Source: Cellulophaga sp. 20_2_10 (GTDB taxonomy: Bacteria; Bacteroidota; Bacteroidia; Flavobacteriales; Flavobacteriaceae). Taken from it: a stretch of DNA of 64,000 bases. How positions within the stretch are numbered: the first letter of the stretch is position 1; each line of letters begins with the position of its first letter. The stretch lies in NCBI RefSeq assembly GCF_023476645.1, contig NZ_JAMCOJ010000005.1, positions 186,001 to 250,000 on the forward strand. Direction: 5' to 3'. Positions 26,464 through 35,219 of the stretch are shown here, piece by piece. The notes under the pieces are model-generated. The model did not search any database. It saw only the letters and a program-made list of their open reading frames with translations, and had not been told where the DNA came from. A program made the translations under genes and the position numbers.

Positions 26464-27912
26464 ATGCCAACTAACAAAAAAACAAAAATAGTAGCAACAC
26501 TAGGACCAGCTACCAGCACAAAAGAGGTTTTAAGAGATATGATTAATTCTGGAGTAGATGTCTTTAGAATTAACTTTTCACATGCAGATTATGCAGATGT
26601 TACTGAACGTGTTAAAATGATACGTGAACTAAGTGAAGAATTAGGATCTAACACTTCTATATTAGGAGATTTACAAGGACCTAAACTTAGAGTTGGTGTT
26701 ATGGCTGGTGAAGTAGTTGTTTCTCCAGGAGATAAAATATCTTTTATTACAGGAAAACCTTTTGAAGGTACAGCAGAAAGAGTATACATGAACTATGCCT
26801 CTTTTCCTAAAGATGTTAAGCCAGGAGAATTAGTTCTTTTAGACGATGGTAAATTAATGTTTAAAGTACTTTCTACAAACAAGAAAGACGAAGTAAAGGC
26901 AGAGGTTATACAAGGTGGACCATTAAAGTCCAAAAAAGGAGTAAACTTACCTAATACCAATATCTCTTTACCTGCACTTACAGAGAAAGATATTAAAGAT
27001 GCCATTTTTGCCATTTCAGTAGAAGTAGATTGGATAGCACTTTCTTTTGTTCGTTTTAGTCAAGATTTGATTGACCTACAAACACTAATTAAGAAGCACA
27101 CAGATCACAAAATTCCTATAATAGCTAAGATTGAAAAACCTGAAGCTGTAGAAAATATAGATAAAATTGTTGCTTATTGTGACGGTTTAATGGTTGCTCG
27201 TGGAGATCTAGGAGTAGAAGTTCCTGCACACGAAGTACCATTAATTCAAAAACAATTAGTACTTACCGCTAAAAAAGCGCGTATCCCTGTAATTATTGCT
27301 ACACAAATGATGGAAACAATGATTACAAGCCTTACACCAACACGTGCAGAGGTTAATGACGTTGCAAACTCTGTTATGGACGGCGCAGATGCTGTAATGC
27401 TTTCAGGAGAAACTTCGGTTGGAAATTACCCAGTACAGGTAATACAAAAAATGACTAGCATTTTAAAAAGTGTAGAAGGATCAGATTTAATTTCTGTACC
27501 ACATAATCCACCTCATGTAAAAACGAGCAGATACATTACAAAATCTGTATGTTACCATGCAGCTATTATGGCTAATGAAATTAAAGCAAAAGCTATTTCT
27601 ACATTAACAAATAGTGGATATACTGCTTTTCAAATTTCTGCATGGAGACCAAGTGCACATATTTTAGTTTTTACATCTAACAAAAGAATATTAACACAGT
27701 TAAACCTTCTATGGGGTGTTAAAGCTTTTTATTATGACAAATACGTTACTACAGATGAAACTATAGATGATGTAAATGCTATTGCTTGCAAAAAAGGATT
27801 TCTAGAAGTTGGCGATATGCTTATTAGCCTTGCCGCAATGCCAATTGCAAATAAAGGCATGGTAAATACATTACGTGTTACAGAAATAGAAGCTAGTACA
27901 ATAAAAAAATAA
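26464..27912 (+). CDS. pyk: Pyruvate kinase
   Basis: The 482-residue glycolytic enzyme converts phosphoenolpyruvate and ADP to pyruvate and ATP. The catalytic signature IPIIAKIEKPEAVENID (Lys and Glu) is intact, as are RINFSHA at the start and MVARGDLGVEVP. The C-terminal regulatory domain is present at normal length. It ends at a strong terminator. Confidence 0.97.
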   Translation: MPTNKKTKIVATLGPATSTKEVLRDMINSGVDVFRINFSHADYADVTERVKMIRELSEELGSNTSILGDLQGPKLRVGVMAGEVVVSPGDKISFITGKPFEGTAERVYMNYASFPKDVKPGELVLLDDGKLMFKVLSTNKKDEVKAEVIQGGPLKSKKGVNLPNTNISLPALTEKDIKDAIFAISVEVDWIALSFVRFSQDLIDLQTLIKKHTDHKIPIIAKIEKPEAVENIDKIVAYCDGLMVARGDLGVEVPAHEVPLIQKQLVLTAKKARIPVIIATQMMETMITSLTPTRAEVNDVANSVMDGADAVMLSGETSVGNYPVQVIQKMTSILKSVEGSDLISVPHNPPHVKTSRYITKSVCYHAAIMANEIKAKAISTLTNSGYTAFQISAWRPSAHILVFTSNKRILTQLNLLWGVKAFYYDKYVTTDETIDDVNAIACKKGFLEVGDMLISLAAMPIANKGMVNTLRVTEIEASTIKK

Positions 27913-27935
27913 GAAATTTTTTAAGTTTATACAAG

Positions 27936-27965
27936 AATCCTGAGTTTACGCTCAGGATTTTTTTG
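27936..27965 (+). terminator. Terminator of pyk
   Basis: The 9-bp stem AATCCTGAG/CTCAGGATT is followed by seven T. Confidence 0.88.
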
Positions 27966-28039
27966 TTTGTAACCACAAGTAATTGTAAGTTAGGCCTACT
28001 TTAAAAGACTACTAAGCTAGAGCATTAACACCTGTCTTT

Positions 28040-28882
28040 ATGAAATTTAAATATACCGATACTAAAGTAGATTCTGTTTTTGGAATGACAGACGATATTA
28101 AAAAACATCTCACTTATTTTAATACCAATAAAGACACCATAAGTATTTTATGGAACCAAAATAATACGACAGTTACTCTAGAAATAGACAACACAATTGT
28201 AGAGCTACACCCAAATCAATTAATTACAACCACCTATTTACACTACGTTTCTTATCAAAAAACAGAAAAACCTTTAACAGCTTTTATGTTTAACAGGCCT
28301 TTTTATTGTATTAGAGATCACGATAGTGAGGTCTCATGCAACGGTATTCTATTTTTTGGCACGCAAGAATTGCCAATTGTAACCATACCTAAAGAACAAG
28401 AACGCAAATTTAGCACGCTGTATGAGATTTTTATAGATGAGTTTAGTACGTCTGACAAAATACAAGGAGATATGCTACAGATGCTCTTAAAAAGGCTTAT
28501 AATCATATGCACACGTTTAGCTAAAGAACAACTAACTTTAAAAAAGTTAAATAATGAACAAATAGATATTGTACGTAGATTTAATGTTTTGGTTGATGAG
28601 CATTTTAAAACCAAACGCAAAGTAAGTGACTACGCAGACCTGCTTTTTAAAAGTCCAAAAACCCTTTCTAATATTTTTGCGCTTTACAATCAAAACTCAC
28701 CACAACAAATAATTTTAAGTAGAATTGCCTTAGAGGCAAAACGACTTATGAATTTTACAGACAAGCAAAATCAAGAAATTGCATACGACTTAGGTTTTAA
28801 CGATCCTGCACATTTTAGTTCATTTTTTAAAAAAATGACCAACTATTCTCCTACCCAATACCGCGAAATACACAAAAACTAA
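28040..28882 (+). CDS. AraC-family transcriptional regulator
   Basis: The 280-residue regulator has an N-terminal cupin-like ligand region (about 15-125) and a C-terminal AraC DNA-binding domain with two helix-turn-helices (about 195-278; ALEAKRLM-like helix, IAYDLGFNDPAHFSSFFKK and the YSPTQYR end). Its ligand is unknown. The genes downstream on the same strand encode a small His/Cys peptide, an AhpD-like protein and a cupredoxin-like protein. A 21-bp-spaced direct repeat right after its stop is a good candidate binding site, so it probably controls those genes. Confidence 0.92.
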   Translation: MKFKYTDTKVDSVFGMTDDIKKHLTYFNTNKDTISILWNQNNTTVTLEIDNTIVELHPNQLITTTYLHYVSYQKTEKPLTAFMFNRPFYCIRDHDSEVSCNGILFFGTQELPIVTIPKEQERKFSTLYEIFIDEFSTSDKIQGDMLQMLLKRLIIICTRLAKEQLTLKKLNNEQIDIVRRFNVLVDEHFKTKRKVSDYADLLFKSPKTLSNIFALYNQNSPQQIILSRIALEAKRLMNFTDKQNQEIAYDLGFNDPAHFSSFFKKMTNYSPTQYREIHKN

Positions 28883-28887
28883 CCTTT

Positions 28888-28922
28888 TCGGGAAGTTTCT
28901 ACAAGTCGTCGGGAAATTGCTA
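28888..28922 (+). promoter_or_regulatory. Direct repeat, candidate AraC-regulator operator
   Basis: TCGGGAAGTTTCTA (28888-28901) and TCGGGAAATTGCTA (28909-28922) match at 12 of 14 positions with start-to-start spacing of 21 bp. Same-face direct repeats are the usual site form for AraC-family dimers. The site lies upstream of the small ORF and the AhpD-like gene. Confidence 0.5.
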
Positions 28923-28980
28923 TTAACAAATAACTTGTAATAGGCTGCATCTTTGCATTGTAATTAAAAACAACGCAATC

Positions 28981-29142
28981 ATGAACTTAATACATACATC
29001 TATTTTTAACCTAATCGAAATCTTTAGGTCATCAAAAAAAAGCAAACAACAACCTGTATTAGCTACAGATCATTGTGAAAAAAAATACCATCACGATTTC
29101 TACTGTGATGCAGAAAAACCTTTTATCCAAAATTTTCAATAA
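28981..29142 (+). CDS. Small His/Cys-containing protein, unknown function
   Basis: A 53-residue frame starts at ATG 28981, 98 bases after the AraC gene and 52 bases before the AhpD-like gene. The second half carries the pattern HCEKKYHHDFYC, which could bind a metal. The first half is a short amphipathic helix. I do not recognise the family. Support is positional: it fills an otherwise empty gap downstream of a candidate operator and has flavobacterial codon use. It could be a leader ORF or chance. Confidence 0.45.
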   Translation: MNLIHTSIFNLIEIFRSSKKSKQQPVLATDHCEKKYHHDFYCDAEKPFIQNFQ

Positions 29143-29194
29143 TAAAAAATAATAGCAACTGTCATTTCAAAAAATGATTTCAAAAAAAATAATT

Positions 29195-29743
29195 ATGAGC
29201 AAATTTAACGTACCAACAAGAGCAGAAGTAAGTGAAAAAAATCAAGTAATTTTTGATTCACTAGAGAAAAAAGTAGGTTTTGTACCCAACTTATACGCAA
29301 CATATGCATACTCTACAAACGCATTAGAAAACTACCTTAATTTAAGTAGCGCAAAATCATCTTTATCTGCAAAAGAAAAAGAAGCTGTAAACTTAGCCGT
29401 TAGCGAGGTTAACAATTGTATTTACTGTTTATCTGCACATACTGCAATAGGTAAAATGAATGGTTTTATAGATTCAGAAATACTAGAGTTAAGAGCTGGT
29501 AAAGCTTCTTTTAATTCTAAACTAGATGCTTTAGCTGCTTTAGCCAAAAATATTACAGAAAAAAGAGGAGCAACAGAGACTACTGTTGTAGATAACTTTT
29601 TAAATGCTGGTTACACTAAAGAAAACCTAATAGACACCATAGTTTTAGTTGGCGACAAAACCATATCTAACTACGTACACAGCACAACAAAAGTACCTGT
29701 AGATTTCCCTTTAGCACAGCCATTAAACGCAGTAGAGGCTTAA
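29195..29743 (+). CDS. AhpD-like/carboxymuconolactone decarboxylase-family protein
   Basis: The 182-residue protein has the CMD/AhpD fold with the redox motif C75-x-x-C78 and H82 (NNCIYCLSAH). Members are peroxidases of the AhpD type. I chose ATG 29195 (MSKFNVPTRAEVSEKN), where family similarity starts, over the in-frame ATG at 29174. It lies in the group controlled, by inference, by the AraC regulator, followed by a cupredoxin-like gene after 36 bases. A role in oxidative or electrophile defence is likely but not proven. Confidence 0.9.
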   Translation: MSKFNVPTRAEVSEKNQVIFDSLEKKVGFVPNLYATYAYSTNALENYLNLSSAKSSLSAKEKEAVNLAVSEVNNCIYCLSAHTAIGKMNGFIDSEILELRAGKASFNSKLDALAALAKNITEKRGATETTVVDNFLNAGYTKENLIDTIVLVGDKTISNYVHSTTKVPVDFPLAQPLNAVEA

Positions 29744-29779
29744 CACAAAAACAACAAACAATTAAATAAAATAAACAAG

Positions 29780-30178
29780 ATGAAAAATTTAAAAAACACA
29801 ATCGCATTAGTTGCATTAGTAGTAGGTTCTGTATTTACAAGCAACGCACAAGATAAAATGGACAAAAAACAACCTAAAGTAGTTTCTTTAGAGCAAGTTG
29901 AAGGTGAGTTTACTAAGAAAAACTTAACCCTTAGTCAAGGTACGTATGTCTTTGAAATTGCAAACAACAATGTTGGTCATGATGTTGGTTTTGTACTCGT
30001 GAAAAAAGGACAAGATATTAGCAAGCCAGAAAACCATATTAAGACAGCTTACGTTACTAAAGCAGTTGCTAATGGTAAAAAAGAAAAGTCTAACCCAACG
30101 GTTTTAGAAAAAGGCGAGTATATATACTTTTGTCCTTTAAACCCAACAGCTACAGACAATACAATTACAGTAAAGTAA
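29780..30178 (+). CDS. Exported cupredoxin-like protein
   Basis: This 132-residue protein has a clean signal peptide ending near residue 24 (TSNAQ). The mature part is a beta-sandwich with H67 (NNVGHDVGF) and C118 in YIYFCPLNPTATDN, matching two ligands of a type 1 copper site. The second His and the Met expected after the Cys are missing, so the copper site may be incomplete or altered. The product should be periplasmic. It follows the AhpD-like gene and ends at a terminator, so it is the last gene of that group. Confidence 0.85.
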   Translation: MKNLKNTIALVALVVGSVFTSNAQDKMDKKQPKVVSLEQVEGEFTKKNLTLSQGTYVFEIANNNVGHDVGFVLVKKGQDISKPENHIKTAYVTKAVANGKKEKSNPTVLEKGEYIYFCPLNPTATDNTITVK

Positions 30179-30208
30179 AGTAAAGTAAGGATATTCTTTT
30201 TTTGTGTA

Positions 30209-30251
30209 AAAATCCTCCTCTAGCATAATTATGTTGGTAGAGGATTTTTTT
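30209..30251 (+). terminator. Terminator of AhpD/cupredoxin group
   Basis: AAATCCTC (30209-30216) pairs with GAGGATTT (30239-30246), with a long loop that may pair internally, followed by a T run. It lies between convergent genes. Confidence 0.75.
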
Positions 30252-30254
30252 ATT

Positions 30255-30704
30255 TTAGAGTACGTCTGTTATGCCTATACTTTCACCATTAAAAACAAAA
30301 TTTTCTCCTTTGCATTTACCAAACAATAACTTACCAATTGGTGTATTTGCAGATATACAATATATATTTTTAGCTCCTAGTGTATACTCACCTGCAGATA
30401 TAGCTAAAAAGTAATTGTTTTTCTCTGTTAAAACAACACTTCCCAACCCAATAGCAGCTACCTGCTTTATAGGTCTAACTTTAGATAACAATTGCTGCAT
30501 TTTCTCCGCCTCTAATAACTGCTGCCCCAGCTTTTCTCGTTCTAGCTGCAACATAGCTCTACCGGTCTCGTGCTTATCGCCAGCGCTACTTTTTGTTTCA
30601 GAAGTAAGTGATTCTTGCACTCCTGCAATGTTCTTTTGTATTCTAGAAACTCTGTCGTTTACAAAACTTGCACAAAATTTTAAAAGCTCTTTTTTATCTA
30701 CCAT
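30255..30704 (-). CDS. GreA/GreB-like protein
   Basis: The 149-residue protein has an N-terminal helical hairpin-like half (about 1-80; SSAGDKHETGRAM) and a C-terminal half resembling the FKBP-like domain of Gre factors (YCISANTPIGKLLFGKCKGE). Similar flavobacterial proteins are, in my experience, sometimes labelled 3-oxoacyl-ACP synthase, which the sequence does not support. A role at RNA polymerase is inferred from the fold only. Its start overlaps the end of the FAD oxidoreductase gene by seven bases, so the two are translationally coupled. Confidence 0.75.
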   Translation of the reverse strand: MVDKKELLKFCASFVNDRVSRIQKNIAGVQESLTSETKSSAGDKHETGRAMLQLEREKLGQQLLEAEKMQQLLSKVRPIKQVAAIGLGSVVLTEKNNYFLAISAGEYTLGAKNIYCISANTPIGKLLFGKCKGENFVFNGESIGITDVL

Positions 30705-31816
30705 TTTACTATATCTGCTAATTCTTTACCAACCAAGCTACCTATAGCTATTCCCATTCCGCCTAGACGCACACCGCAATACACATTAGGCTCTATCTCT
30801 TTTACAATTGGAGCTTTTTGACTACCAACACCCATAATACCACTCCATCTTTGATCTACTTTAAAAGTTGTATTCGGCAAAATAGTCTCTCTAAGTATTT
30901 TTTCAAGTTGATGCTGCACTAACTCCGTTTGTCCAAATTCTGAGGTTTCTTCTGTTTTAAAATCTAAGTTCCTTCCTCCGCCAAATAAAATTCTATCATC
31001 TATATTTCTAAAATAATAATAACCTTCGTCTAAATGAAAAGTTCCTTTTATATGTAAATTAGGTATCGGTTCTGTTACTAACACTTGCGCCCTTGCTGGC
31101 TTAACTTTTTCTTGTAATAGTTCCGCTGCAAAACCATTGGTTGCAACTATTAGTTTCTTCGTCTGTAAAGTAAAATTACCGGTGTCTACAGCTACACCAT
31201 TTGCTGTTGTTGTAAACGCTTTTACACTTGTGTTATTCAAAATTAAAATACCTTTTTGGTGGACCTTTATTAATAAACTCTGCATCATTTTACCAGTGTC
31301 TATTTGCCCTTCAAAAGTATGTGTAATATAGTTTTCTTGTATTTTATTAAAGTTGAATTTATTCTGTGTAGTTACAAATGCATCACCTTTAAAAACAAGA
31401 TTTAGCAACTTATTTATAGTGCTTAATTTATCTAAACAATGTTGATACAAATTAAGACTAGAGCCTAAAAATAACTCGTGCCCACCGTAATTTTTATATC
31501 CAATAGCTGTGTCTCCTAAATTAGATCGCAATAAACTAATGCCCTCTAATCTTTTTTTTACAAGCGATACAACTTCTTCTTCTGAGTGCGAGTTTAAATC
31601 TGATACTATTTCTGAAATACTTCCAAAACAAGCAAAACCAGCATTTTTAGTACTAGCTCCTTGTGGCAGCATTCCTTTTTCTAAAATTAAAACCTTGGCT
31701 TTAGGATAACGTTCTTTTAAATACAATGCACAGCTTAAACCTACAATACCACTACCCACAACAGTAAAGTCTACTGCAGACAACCACGTTTTATGCTCCC
31801 AGTAACTAAAATTCAT
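30698..31816 (-). CDS. FAD-dependent oxidoreductase (DAO family)
   Basis: The 372-residue protein has an N-terminal dinucleotide fold (DFTVVGSGIVGLSCALYLKE), a second FAD contact (ASTKNAGFACFGS) and the C-terminal GGMGIAIGSLVGKE loop of the glycine/D-amino acid oxidase group. It should oxidise a C-N bond of an amine or amino acid. The substrate is unknown. It has no signal peptide. It is coupled to the Gre-like gene downstream. Confidence 0.9.
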   Translation of the reverse strand: MNFSYWEHKTWLSAVDFTVVGSGIVGLSCALYLKERYPKAKVLILEKGMLPQGASTKNAGFACFGSISEIVSDLNSHSEEEVVSLVKKRLEGISLLRSNLGDTAIGYKNYGGHELFLGSSLNLYQHCLDKLSTINKLLNLVFKGDAFVTTQNKFNFNKIQENYITHTFEGQIDTGKMMQSLLIKVHQKGILILNNTSVKAFTTTANGVAVDTGNFTLQTKKLIVATNGFAAELLQEKVKPARAQVLVTEPIPNLHIKGTFHLDEGYYYFRNIDDRILFGGGRNLDFKTEETSEFGQTELVQHQLEKILRETILPNTTFKVDQRWSGIMGVGSQKAPIVKEIEPNVYCGVRLGGMGIAIGSLVGKELADIVKW

Positions 31817-31861
31817 TTTACTAAAATAAGAACTAAAACCAAGTAAATGTGTGCAAAAATC

Positions 31862-33259
31862 TTATTTGGCATTTTCTAAACCAAAAAAGAGCTGGGTAAT
31901 AATATTTATATCTTCCCTTTTTGCTGATAATGAACCCTCTAGACCAACAACACCTTGTTTAACCAAGTTTGCCTTTACATCTAGTGTATTTAAAAGTCCA
32001 AATAGTACGCCGGACTTAGGAAAGCTTATATCTCTGTTTAATTTAGAGAAATTAGCCGTAATATCTAAAAAGTTAGCGCTTTTAAACACCTCTGTTTTTG
32101 GTGCCTTTTTAGCTGTAGCAAACAAGCTTGTTGTTGCTGTTGATGATACGTAAAAATTATAAATAGGCAATGCAGTAAATACACCCTGTTCTATGGTACC
32201 TTGTGTTTGTAGATAAGCCGGAAAACCATCCTTATTTACTCCCAAGTTTACAAACATTTTTGGCGCCTCTTTTTCTTGAACCGTTTTCTCTTCAACCTTA
32301 TTAAAATTATCATCGTAAGCATACGTAATAATAGTATCTTGTTGTTTGGTTTTACCGTCTATAGCTAAACTAAAAAAACCAGTACTGTACTTAGCAATAC
32401 TGTCTACCTGTAAATTACTTTTCTGTAAAAAAGAACTATTTTTAAAGGTTGATATAAAATCTTTCTTATGATTATCATCTGCAAAACTATAATCTATATA
32501 CATCTGTAAAGATGCGTCCGGAAGACTATTTACTATAATTTCATTGGAGAAAACTGAAGATTTATCAACTTCTAATTGTCCAGCTACAGCTAATTTTCCG
32601 TCTTCAAAATTTAATCCAATTACACTAGCTCCTTTTACATAAGCAATATGATCTTTTATACTTTTTAGTTTCTGAATTAAACTATTACTCTTATCTGTAA
32701 TTAACTTTTCATCAACTAAAACATCCTTAAAAACAGCAGTAATTTTTGAAATGTCTATTTTATCTGGCGCAGCTGCAATTGCCAAGTTTTTAGTGTTCCA
32801 AGCTATACTAACTTTAGACTTTTCTAAAACTGCATATGTGTACCCCTCTGCAATTTGTATTACTCCTTTTTTCTTTGTTACGTACTCCTTTACATACGCA
32901 TTAAAATCCGCTGTGTTTTCTATAGGTAACGTTGTAAAAATTGTATTTTTTACATTTTTAAGTGTATATAAAACTGCAGTATATGGCTTTAGGTTAATGC
33001 CTTTTTCTACGGTAGAATCTTTCTCTTTTTTACTACTTGAAAACGATATGTTATCGTAATAAAACTTAGGTGCAGATAGTGCATCTAAAACTAAAGTTTC
33101 TTTAATACCGTGCAAGTCTATTTTTACAACAGCATCTGCATTTTTATGTACAACACCAATTAAAGAAGATGTGTTGTTTACAAATTTATAGCCCCAATAA
33201 ACTATACCTAAAAGTATAATCATTGGGACTACTATTTTTACTATTTTTTTTAAACGCAT
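31862..33259 (-). CDS. Membrane-anchored protein of unknown function
   Basis: The 465-residue protein has a single N-terminal membrane helix (about 10-27, VVPMIILLGIVYWGYKFV) and a large extracytoplasmic part with alternating beta-strands and many Lys/Ser. I do not recognise a family with confidence. Its N-terminal theme (a protein that measures a residue set after VVKIDLHGIKE) resembles the start of the neighbouring exported protein, and both may be distant relatives of the DUF4836-type family. It is the third gene of a minus-strand trio with the proteins at 33275 and 35220. Confidence 0.8.
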   Translation of the reverse strand: MRLKKIVKIVVPMIILLGIVYWGYKFVNNTSSLIGVVHKNADAVVKIDLHGIKETLVLDALSAPKFYYDNISFSSSKKEKDSTVEKGINLKPYTAVLYTLKNVKNTIFTTLPIENTADFNAYVKEYVTKKKGVIQIAEGYTYAVLEKSKVSIAWNTKNLAIAAAPDKIDISKITAVFKDVLVDEKLITDKSNSLIQKLKSIKDHIAYVKGASVIGLNFEDGKLAVAGQLEVDKSSVFSNEIIVNSLPDASLQMYIDYSFADDNHKKDFISTFKNSSFLQKSNLQVDSIAKYSTGFFSLAIDGKTKQQDTIITYAYDDNFNKVEEKTVQEKEAPKMFVNLGVNKDGFPAYLQTQGTIEQGVFTALPIYNFYVSSTATTSLFATAKKAPKTEVFKSANFLDITANFSKLNRDISFPKSGVLFGLLNTLDVKANLVKQGVVGLEGSLSAKREDINIITQLFFGLENAK

Positions 33260-33274
33260 ATTGTGTTTTAAAAC

Positions 33275-35215
33275 TTAATCTACAAAAGCATCTATAAAAT
33301 TAATAAAGTATGCTAAGCCATTTTTATGTCCTTCTTCTGGAGTATTTAAAATAACTTGACTACTAGATTTATTCCCCTTTAACTTACCTGTTGTGATTAA
33401 AAGGTCTTCTGTGTTACTTGTTAAAAAGTTTATTTTTCTTTTAAACTCTCTTGGCAATTCATTAACTGGTATCTGAGAAATTATATTTTTACCATTAACG
33501 TATGCTGCAGAAGTATTTTTACTAATATTTTTCTTATGTTCACTACTAACTCCACCTTTAAAACTACCATTTCTAATTGCTAATAACTGGTCTTTAGATG
33601 TTCCAAAAAACAACACTCCTTTGTTGTGCATTGCATACACATTTACAGGCACACTTCTTGGCGTATTAAACTTGTAAATACCGTTATCTACTGTCATTTC
33701 GTTTTCTTTAATAGCAATAGCCATAAGCTTGTTAAAGATACTTTCTCCATTAGACGTAGCCATAAAAATAAAATCTGGCACGACTTCTTCTTTAGTTTTC
33801 TCTATTGGAATTCTGTTGTAGTCTTCGTCATAATCATAGGTCGTATATGTTACTTGCTTTTTAGCAATATCATTTACCACAAACAACATATCTCCTCTAA
33901 CCAATTCACCAATAGCTTCTTCATCTAAAAAGATTGACAAAACATCTGCGCCAAGTGGTACAAGTGTTGCCATTTCGTTATTAGAAGAGTTAGCAAACAT
34001 TGACTTCATAAGTTTTGGATACTCTGTAAGTAAACCTTCTGTGCTAGCATTAACAGACATATAACCTAACATTTTATCCTCATTAAAATACTTAAAAAAG
34101 TCTTTGTTCATTTTACCATCATACATCGCTTTGGCGTGTTTAGCCATAGCATCGCTCATCGTATAATCTATATTTAAAACAGCACTAGTTTTGGTAAAGT
34201 CTAAAGTAGAAGATACAGAAGAGTTTCTATATAATTCCTCCACATTATACATGCCAAAAGTATTGGTAAAACCTCTAGTTAATACCAATTCCTGGTAAAG
34301 GTTCATAAAATCTCCTGCCCAAGCGTGTGCCTCAAAGTTTTGTTTTCCTAAACTAGCAACATAACTTTTATTACGTAAAATATTATTAGATGAGTGATCA
34401 CCATGTATAAAAGCCTTTGCTTTTTGCAAATTAAGCACTTTTATTTTTTGAGTTTTAGCTATTCTCTTTGCTTCTCTTTCTTCGCGCTCTCTTTTGTAAC
34501 GCTCCTCTCTTTTTTGGTAGTAATCCTCATTAGAGTATGCTGCATCTTCAGTAGATTCAATTACCGTTTCTTCAATTTCAACTTCTTCAACTTCTACAAC
34601 CTCAATGGTTTCTTCTGCCTCTTCAACTTCCTCAACTTCTACTACCTCAACAGCTTCTTCTACAGCGTCCGCAGCGGCTTCTACTACTTCTTCAACCTCT
34701 ACAGCATCACTATAATTATAATAGCCATAATCATCATCTTCGTTTGTATCCTCAGAAATAACCACAACAAGCATGCTATCATTCCAGGCTACAGTAATGC
34801 CGTCATAGTTGTCCTGTAAATATGTAATATCACCATCAGTCTTTATTTTCTCTGTACTGCTGTTATTCTTTTTTATTAGGCTATCAAAACCACTTTTAGA
34901 ACGCAATGGAATAGCAAAGTAATTAGAAAAAACGCCTTTTTCTGCCTGTAAAAAGTAGTACGCATTTGCATTAAAATCTATACCCAAATCAGTAAGACTT
35001 GTTAAGTCACCATCTGATTCTCTAGTTAGTTCTCTTAGCATTTCTTTTCCTATTTTAGAGTTTTCAAACTCCTTAATAGAAAACAACTCTGTAACATTAC
35101 TTCCTTTTATAGTGACAACCGCACTAGAGTTGGCGGGTATATTTTGTATTAAATCTTGTGCTTGTGCCGTATAGGCTGCACAACAAATGGTTAGGCTTAA
35201 TAATAATTTTTTCAT
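33275..35215 (-). CDS. Exported protein with acidic Glu/Val tract, unknown function
   Basis: The 646-residue protein has a signal peptide cut near residue 19 (AYTAQAQ). A globular N-terminal region (about 20-155) leads into a strikingly repetitive Glu/Val/Ala tract (about 167-220, VEVEEVEEAEE-like) and then a Lys/Arg/Glu-rich helix (KREERYKREREE, about 230-250). A long beta-rich C-terminal region follows. It resembles DUF4836-like envelope proteins, but I cannot confirm this. It starts four bases after the lipoprotein gene upstream and is followed by the anchored protein at 15 bases, so the three form an operon. Confidence 0.8.
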   Translation of the reverse strand: MKKLLLSLTICCAAYTAQAQDLIQNIPANSSAVVTIKGSNVTELFSIKEFENSKIGKEMLRELTRESDGDLTSLTDLGIDFNANAYYFLQAEKGVFSNYFAIPLRSKSGFDSLIKKNNSSTEKIKTDGDITYLQDNYDGITVAWNDSMLVVVISEDTNEDDDYGYYNYSDAVEVEEVVEAAADAVEEAVEVVEVEEVEEAEETIEVVEVEEVEIEETVIESTEDAAYSNEDYYQKREERYKREREEREAKRIAKTQKIKVLNLQKAKAFIHGDHSSNNILRNKSYVASLGKQNFEAHAWAGDFMNLYQELVLTRGFTNTFGMYNVEELYRNSSVSSTLDFTKTSAVLNIDYTMSDAMAKHAKAMYDGKMNKDFFKYFNEDKMLGYMSVNASTEGLLTEYPKLMKSMFANSSNNEMATLVPLGADVLSIFLDEEAIGELVRGDMLFVVNDIAKKQVTYTTYDYDEDYNRIPIEKTKEEVVPDFIFMATSNGESIFNKLMAIAIKENEMTVDNGIYKFNTPRSVPVNVYAMHNKGVLFFGTSKDQLLAIRNGSFKGGVSSEHKKNISKNTSAAYVNGKNIISQIPVNELPREFKRKINFLTSNTEDLLITTGKLKGNKSSSQVILNTPEEGHKNGLAYFINFIDAFVD

Positions 35216-35219
35216 TCTT

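Noticed and set aside
34394-34819. Plus-strand Phe/Leu-rich frame resembling a membrane protein
   Set aside because: It is the complement of the Glu/Val/Lys-rich tract of the exported protein; GAA codons read as TTC in antisense give the false hydrophobicity.
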